DNA from: Endocalyx cinctus | Lineage: Eukaryota > Ascomycota > Sordariomycetes > Amphisphaeriales > Apiosporaceae | Length of the DNA stretch: 64,000 nucleotides | NCBI GenBank assembly: GCA_001600455.1 | Contig: BCKC01000002.1 | Span: 930,001 to 994,000 of the forward strand | Reading direction: 5' to 3' | Shown: positions 58,177 through 64,000 of the stretch, piece by piece | How the letters are laid out: each line of letters opens with the position of its first letter | How positions within the stretch are numbered: the stretch's first letter is position 1 | Made by a program: the position numbers and the translations under genes | The notes under the pieces: model-generated | Databases searched by the model: none | Seen by the model: the letters and a program-made list of their open reading frames with translations, nothing else | What the model was told of the DNA's origin: nothing

Positions 58177-60087
58177 TTAATCCAAGAGTATCACGGTGCC
58201 GGCGTGTGTACGGGTCCTATTTCCGTACACCGCCCAGAACCCATGAGCCCACGGCGGGATGAGCGTCACCTCATCTATGTGCACGATCTCTCGCGGTAGA
58301 TTCCTCATGGCCTGCTGGTTGCGCGGCCGGGCCGGGGGCTCGTTGACCAGTTGCTGGTCGCACCGTCCCACGAAGAGCTGGAAGCTCTGCTTGAGAAATA
58401 TGACGGCAGTCATATAACCTAGGTGATAACATCCTTGTTAGTATTCTGCGTGACCAAGAAAGTACTTTGAATGTGAACCTTCTCTTGAGGTTAAGGGGGG
58501 AGGGATAGGTACTTACTGTCCCAGCCAGCTTGATGAGGGTGAACCTCCAGCCTGTCCAACCCGTCCTCCGATTTAATCGGAGGCTGATGCTGCTCCTTGA
58601 ACTTGGTGTAGAGAGCTTCCAAGTTCAAGTCCGGCTGCATCGAGTGGCGTATCCGGAGATGCATGTACCTGGTGTCGGCAATGCGCGGGAACAAAGCATG
58701 CAAGCTTTGGAGAAACTCCTGAACGTTTTCCGGAAGTTTCCCAAAGAAGGTGTTGTAGATGAACACCATGTCGTACAGCATGTTGTGGCCGACGAGGATT
58801 GGGCGGTTGGCCTTCAACCTCTGCTCGTACGGCTTCAAGTCGATCCCGTTGATCCAGATCGGCTTCACATCGGAAGCGAAGTCCCCGCCAGCCAAGGCCT
58901 CGAAGACGAACCGAAGTGCTACAAAAGTACCATTAATTAGCTGTTTGAACTTATGGTATGGGAATGATACTGATGTTGATGGTGGTCGAGAAATTTCTTA
59001 CCTGACAACTTGGGAGCCTCGTCCAAGTTTGATGCCGGGTTGACCCGAGCCTGACCCCGTACCTATATTCAAGCGAAACCACACGTTAACTCAAACCAAA
59101 GAAAGCGAAGTAAATAAAATCGATGAATAGACAAGAAACTTACGGTGGTCTGGTACGGGTTCAGCCGCTTGATCTCGACGACCTCCGGCGGGCCCACACC
59201 AACCCGGTTGCAGACACCGTGTGTTGGGAACTCGGTGTCAATCAACTGGTAGATTAGGCGAACTTGTAGGTTGTTCAGCCTATCTCCGTAGATGCTCCTG
59301 ATAGCCATCCGGTTGCCCTTTTAGTAGTAAAGTATCGTTAGTTTTAATCAAGCAAGAATAAAGATAATAGGGGGGAAAAAGAAAAGAAAATTAATTCAAG
59401 CAGTGGAAATAAAACACGTGTGGATTAGGACTTACGTTGTTGAACCCACGGCTTCTGATGAATTCCTGCATCTGTCCTCTAACAGATGCATAGAACTCTT
59501 GGGCAGGCCTGTCCAGTGTCGGGACCGCGATCTGCACCGCTCGAGCATTGCCAACCGGTTCCGAGATGTGTTCAATGATGGCAGCCTGCTCATCACGTCT
59601 CAGGTATCCCACTCCCTCGTTGAGTGTGTACTGTAGCTTGAATTGCTGCTCGTCGAGAAACTTGTAGGACGCCGTCGAAAAGGTGAACATCCGGTTCAGG
59701 AATTTGGCGGCTCGGAGACCCCACGGAGCACCCTGGGGCAGACGGGGCGTTACCGGGATGTTGAAAGTGCGACAGCTATAGCCGCCTATGTCAATTGAAA
59801 TATATTAGTGATCATGTTCAGGTATTGATTATAGTTAATTATGAACTCAGCTTACCTGTCGCGCTCTCAAACTTCATACAGGTCAGGCCGACCTGGAGGA
59901 CCTGGAAGGTCTCGGCTGCTGCCTTGGCCTTCGTATACGCATCTTGTATTGATGTCGTATACTTCGGAGGACCCTGCTCCAGAGAGATGCCTCCCATTTC
60001 CAGATCCATGGTAACGAATCTGGAATCGGCCACGCAGCCGATGATCTCGGGGAGGAGGTCGTAGAAGTTGTCCTTGTTGACCTCCAT
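58177..60087 (-). CDS. PARN/CAF1-family DEDDh 3' exoribonuclease
   Basis: Six exons, read downward: 59856-60087, 59436-59785, 59144-59317, 59002-59062, 58517-58918 and 58177-58418; 486 residues. Members remove poly(A) tails or trim small RNAs from the 3' end with two metal ions. All four acidic ligands and the general base are visible: Asp28 and Glu30 in VTMDLEMGGI, Asp322 in ILVGHNMLYDMVF, Asp406 in HPHQAGWDSYMT, with His401 five residues before it, the same spacing as in PARN. Other shared parts are SCRTFNIPVTPRLPQ, FLDEQQFKLQYTLNEG and MQEFIRSRGFNN. The protein is shorter than human PARN and I see no R3H or RRM part, so it may be closer to PNLDC1-like or Caf1-like fungal forms. Nuclear or cytoplasmic site cannot be told. 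Confidence 0.92.
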
Positions 60088-63000
60088 TTCGATTGATATT
60101 ATTATTAATGATTAATTATTCTTATATTAAGGAAAGTATGAGAACAGTGGAAGCGAAGTGAAATTATTATGTATAGTGAAGAAAAAATCAAGTCGCTGTG
60201 AGGAAATGTGCGAAGAAAGATGCGAAGAAACTTTTCTATACTGAGGTGAAGGGTGGTGGATGGAGAAGAGACTTTTTTTCACAGGAAAAATAAGTACTCA
60301 TATATATATATATTTCGTCAAGAGAGAATCAAAATAAAACCCATTGTAGACCCATTGTTCTCTTTTTGCCATTGTTCGACTTTAAGCATTCCCATTTCGT
60401 GTCCTAATCAGTAAATATTGGATGTCTATAGTGAATGATTGATGTAGTGGGTGTCATAATACGCTCTGTTACTCCTCTTAATGGGCTATATATCAGACGA
60501 AGAAGACAATGTATTTAATAGAATTGTAGAGTAATACTTCTTTTTATAGGCACATGATCATTCTCTTTTTTATTTTATTTTATTTTATTTTATTATTATT
60601 ACCTTGTAGAACTTTCTTCTAGGTACTTTCATGGATCAACCTTATATATGTATTTACTACTGGGATCTATTACATATAATGTACCTGTCATGTACCTTTC
60701 CTGTACCTGTCAATATATTTTCTTGTTGCAAGCAATCAGTGAATAGAATCCAAGTGACTCGTGCTGGCATAATATAATTATGACTCTTCTAAGAGTTGAG
60801 TATCTAGCCGTCTTTTTCACTACTCAACATTACTATCTGTACGTCTCCATTATATAGTCATGTGAGGTAATATTTTGCTATCTAGATTAAATACTGACAG
60901 AGAACTATGCCATGATTATTATATATATTATTCACTGTCAAACTATTAGTTATTGGAGAGTTTTGTTATCTAACCTTTAAATGCAAGTAAGTGATGGCTC
61001 AGGGTTTGTTACATTCCACCGTGAAAGTGACCAGGTGAAATATTAAATTGAAATTATGACCAGTGCTTCTACCTTTCAGGAAAGCCCAAAGTGCTTAAGC
61101 TAGATAAAAGTATTGCTTTAATATCTATTGACATATGTATCTTTTTGATGGCTGAATCATTTGAAAGCAGTCTTCTAGTTTTCTAATTTACATTTTCAAC
61201 ATCTTAAATCCCGAGGATCAAGATCTGAGGGTTCAAAATAGCAGTAGAAAGCTACTAGGTATAATATTGTGTGTAGAAATATGTGTTGTGTATGTAATTA
61301 TATCTGATCCTGTTGATTATTAGTAGCTAGCTGGAGTATAAGCCACNCCAGCCACATCACCAGCCACAGGCTGGTGTATGTGGCCAGTGCGGAGCTGGCC
61401 TGTGCGCCAGCTCACTTACACTCGAAATAATTCTGACTAGCAGAATTATTTCACAACATCAACAACAACAATAATAACTTCATTTTTCAGAACAGTAAAA
61501 TCTTACGATTTTAACCCAACAGATCCAAATTCATTCAAGATCCTTCCATAAAGAATTGGTACTCAATGGTTCTATCACACAAGACTTATTCTCATTCCAT
61601 TAATTACTAGGAAAAAGTTTCACTCGCATAACATTCACCAGGAAACAAAATCAAATCTGAATATAATATACATGCAAAATAGAATATCAGGGCCTGCTCA
61701 TCAGTTTGTGAGGGATCCTAATTATACTAGAGCTAATATTAATATATTAAATGTACTCTTCGTAGCACCTTCCCTAGGTAAATATAGCCAAGGTAATGAT
61801 CAACTACCTAGGTAGTTACCTAGGTAGATAGAAGTGGTTTCTTCTACCGTGATCAGGAGAGGTCAAATATGGATCACCATGCAAGAAGAGCCTCAAGATT
61901 AGATAAAATCCAACTGATAATGATAAGCTCTGCCTATCCCAAGTGGCTCACCCTATAATCTATTTTCACTACACCGTTCCACCAACTCTTGCTAAAATTC
62001 CATGCAGGAGCTGAGTAGTATCGAGTGCCGATTGGTAAAAAGTATTAGGTCCGATTCCCAATAGCGCTAAGCGGTCTTTCTTCGTCTTTCTCCAGGTAAC
62101 ACCATAACAGTTCACCAGTTTAGAAAAATGCACAGCTCGGTAACGTAACGCTATTCAACTTATTATTCAAATCTTGCAGCTGGACTGACACCCCATCCCC
62201 CGCCGTGTCACCTCGAGCTTGGAACTATATGGTCGAGACCGGCTGGCTTATGCATGCTGACTCTCTTGCTAACGTAAGGAGATTGGGCTATGAGGTTGAT
62301 ATAAAGCCATAAAAGTGCCTGGAAAAAATATTACGCTCACTTGTTTCGAAAGGTATCGAACGTAGAGGATTTTTAGGGTCCAGTAACTTGGACCTCGTCG
62401 TCGCATTAACCCCCGTGGCTTATATTAAGGCCCTTCAGGAATAATGAAGTAGTACTGCCAGTCTGATTCACTACTGCTATTCATCAAGTAGTCAAAATTG
62501 ACTCTTACAGCACATCTAATTTCATCCTTGATTCCATATGAACAGGTGTTGATTGTAAATAGTTGATGTATGACTATTATATGGATATTGGAGCGTGAAG
62601 TAACACTCATTAATGAGTTAAAGACCGGTTATTTATAGTCAATACAAGCAGAATATCAAAATTCAAAAATAAATAATTCTCATTAATACGCAGCTCGATG
62701 GCATAATCATTGATATCTAAATCCATAGTTAACTGTTATGGTATAATGGAGCTTACATGGCTGTATGCAGGTGTTGGAACGATTACGTCTCCAATATTAG
62801 CCACACTGCCTGGCTCTTACATCCCAAAAATAGTTTCAACTGTAGAATATTTAGCTACAACAGCGTTTCTAGTTAAATGAATAAATAAATCATAAATAAA
62901 AAGTCTTCTGTATCTACGTACTTGATCTCGCTGTGTATCTCCGTATATTGCGATGCGGATATTTAAACGACGAGTAAATCTGAAGGAGAAAGATTTGGAA

Positions 63001-63714
63001 AATGATATGGCAATTTGGAGAAAGTATAATAACTTAAATAATCGTGACGATATGTATGAATAGAAGAATGGACAGTGTGGACAACTATAATTTGGACCGG
63101 AAAGGGGGGGTTATTGAAATTTAAGTCTGTCACCTGAGAGTGCCACATCTCACTAGGATTGCCGAATTTGCCTATGGGATTTCCGACCTCCTGAATTAAT
63201 ATCACATGGACTTGGGAGAAAGGGAAAAAAAGGAATAAGGCAGTGTATCTCGTCACGAGTTTTCTGGGTCAGATATGTTCTAATTATTAATGTAGTAGAT
63301 AAGGCTTATTTTCAGCTACAGCCTCTTCACAGGAATCTAGGCTTGTGAGGCGTGCTTATGATGGGAGCTGTAGGCTGCTCAGCTTACCACTATTTTTAGC
63401 CCGCGGGAGCAGCCTATGCTTCAAATCATAAGACAGTAACCCTTCTAAGCAATTCCAGATGGTAATTGTCTTCGTGAGGACTCGTGGACCTCCGGCTCGA
63501 AAAGAAAAAGCAAAGCAAAAAGAGGAACACGATGGGCGTAATTGATTTAGGTATAAATAGAGACGGGAAGGATGAGAGATGTGGTTCTTGGCTGGACTGT
63601 TTAAGCATTCAATCTCATGTTTTCATTTCCTTAAATTTCCAATTTCTTCTTTTCTGGATTTCATATTTCCTATTCTGTCGATTTCCTTTTTTCTAAGTTT
63701 CCTATTTCGTGAGC
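60088..63714. other. AT-rich divergent spacer, 3.6 kb
   Basis: The longest gene-free stretch. It holds a TA run (60300-60313), a TTTTA repeat (60570-60592), a cluster of three hairpins (61352-61452), a TACCTAGGTAG patch (61776-61830) and no convincing ORF; the longest, 62963-63256 on the minus strand, lacks any domain sign. Confidence 0.5.
61352..61452. repeat. Cluster of three strong hairpins
   Basis: Arms: 61352-61365 with 61369-61383 (14 bp, one bulged base, 3-nt loop); 61392-61399 with 61406-61413 (8 bp, 6-nt loop); 61424-61435 with 61441-61452 (12 bp perfect, 5-nt loop ACTAG). The first two are GC-rich inside AT-rich spacer. An N at 61347 lies just upstream. Whether it is a small RNA, a MITE remnant or a foldback repeat is not known. 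Confidence 0.8.
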
Positions 63715-64000
63715 ATGTTGCATCATCAAATGCTGGTCGTCTGGGCGCTCTTCTTTGCCTGGGCTGTCTCTGCTGTGCCCGTATTGCCGGCTCACAGCGG
63801 TGAAGAGCTCGTGCAAGTACTGAAAAGAGTTTCTGATACCAGCTTGAATTTCTCTATGTCTGAAGAGGCATCCGTTGCATATCCTCCTTCATCAGCTTTC
63901 GAGAATGCTACACGCCGCTGGTCTAACTACGAGCCTCCCACATTTGGTGTTGCGTTCTTCCCGGCCACGGAACAGGATATTTCTGTCGGGGTACGTGATT
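63715..64000 (+). CDS. Secreted FAD-linked oxidoreductase (BBE-like), 5' part
   Basis: The frame is open from the ATG at 63715 to the window end (95 codons). MLHHQMLVVWALFFAWAVSA is a signal peptide. The next part, FENATRRWSNYEPPTFGVAF followed by FPATEQDISVGV, matches the start of the FAD-binding domain of berberine-bridge-like secreted oxidoreductases of fungi, which oxidise sugars or secondary metabolites with covalently bound FAD. A GTACGT at 63991 could be a donor, but its reading (VGVRD) also fits the exon. The rest lies outside the window. Confidence 0.8.
   Translation, partial: MLHHQMLVVWALFFAWAVSAVPVLPAHSGEELVQVLKRVSDTSLNFSMSEEASVAYPPSSAFENATRRWSNYEPPTFGVAFFPATEQDISVGVRD

Noticed and set aside
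61990..62100. Possible tRNA-like arm (GGTCCGATTCCC) in the spacer
   Set aside because: No matching acceptor, D or anticodon stems could be built around it.
62963..63256. 97-codon minus-strand ORF in the right-hand spacer
   Set aside because: AT-rich composition with many aromatic residues and no family sign; probably chance.

Overview
The window is nuclear DNA of a filamentous ascomycete (Pezizomycotina). The signs are many short spliceosomal introns with GTAAGT/GTGAGT donors, CTAAC/CTAAT branch sites and YAG acceptors; genes separated by 0.5-3.6 kb of AT-rich spacer with homopolymers and TA/GA microsatellites; a nuclear intron-containing tRNA-Thr; and proteins typical of filamentous fungi (Pex26-type peroxin, external alternative NADH dehydrogenase, DUF7580-type and C2H2 proteins of the non-self-recognition kind). 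I cannot fix the class; Sordariomycetes or Leotiomycetes would both fit. Ns occur at 10487, 29696-29795 (a 100-N placeholder) and 61347. All exon models below were built by hand from reading frame, splice sites and family resemblance.

Layout. 1-387: 5' part of a secreted Thr/Ser-rich protein (-). 3288-5161: Nrd1-type RNA-binding protein (+), seven exons, one only 10 nt. 7348-10153: mRNA decapping nuclease DCP2 (+). 11026-12201: ER SNARE Use1 (+). 13174-14829: BRCT+WGR protein (-). 15943-17343: unknown conserved-looking protein with poly-Q (-). 18450-20328: single-pass membrane protein with S/T-rich domain (-). 22346-23782: GNAT acetyltransferase (+) with long introns. 26894-28822: external NADH dehydrogenase (-). 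29601-29896: 9-bp minisatellite with assembly gap. 30929-35098: Drs2-type P4-ATPase flippase (-). 36722-38150: epoxide-hydrolase-like alpha/beta hydrolase (-), whose reading frame requires a 2-nt microexon. 38937-40003: pinin/SDK/memA protein (-). 41067-42147: sulfotransferase-like P-loop protein (-).

42714-48759 looks like an accessory island between housekeeping genes: a DUF7580-type gene (-) broken by one in-frame TAG, a divergent C2H2 zinc-finger gene (+), and an orphan gene with a WTEAE N-terminus (-).

50266-50693: SF3b subunit Rds3/PHF5A (+). 51221-52667: Pex26-type peroxin (-). 53840-55486: Golgi pH regulator/GTG family membrane protein (-). 55992-57188: mitochondrial ribosomal protein mL46 (+). 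57585-57679: tRNA-Thr(CGU) with a 23-nt intron (+). 58177-60087: PARN-like DEDDh deadenylase (-). 60088-63714: AT-rich spacer with a cluster of three strong hairpins. 63715-64000: start of a secreted FAD-linked (BBE-like) oxidoreductase (+), cut by the window end.

The genes do not form one pathway. There is a loose RNA theme (Nrd1, DCP2, PHF5A, pinin, PARN-like nuclease) and a membrane-traffic theme (Use1, Drs2, GPHR, Pex26), which I take to be chance. The best leads are the 2-nt microexon in the epoxide hydrolase gene and the 42.7-48.8 kb accessory island.
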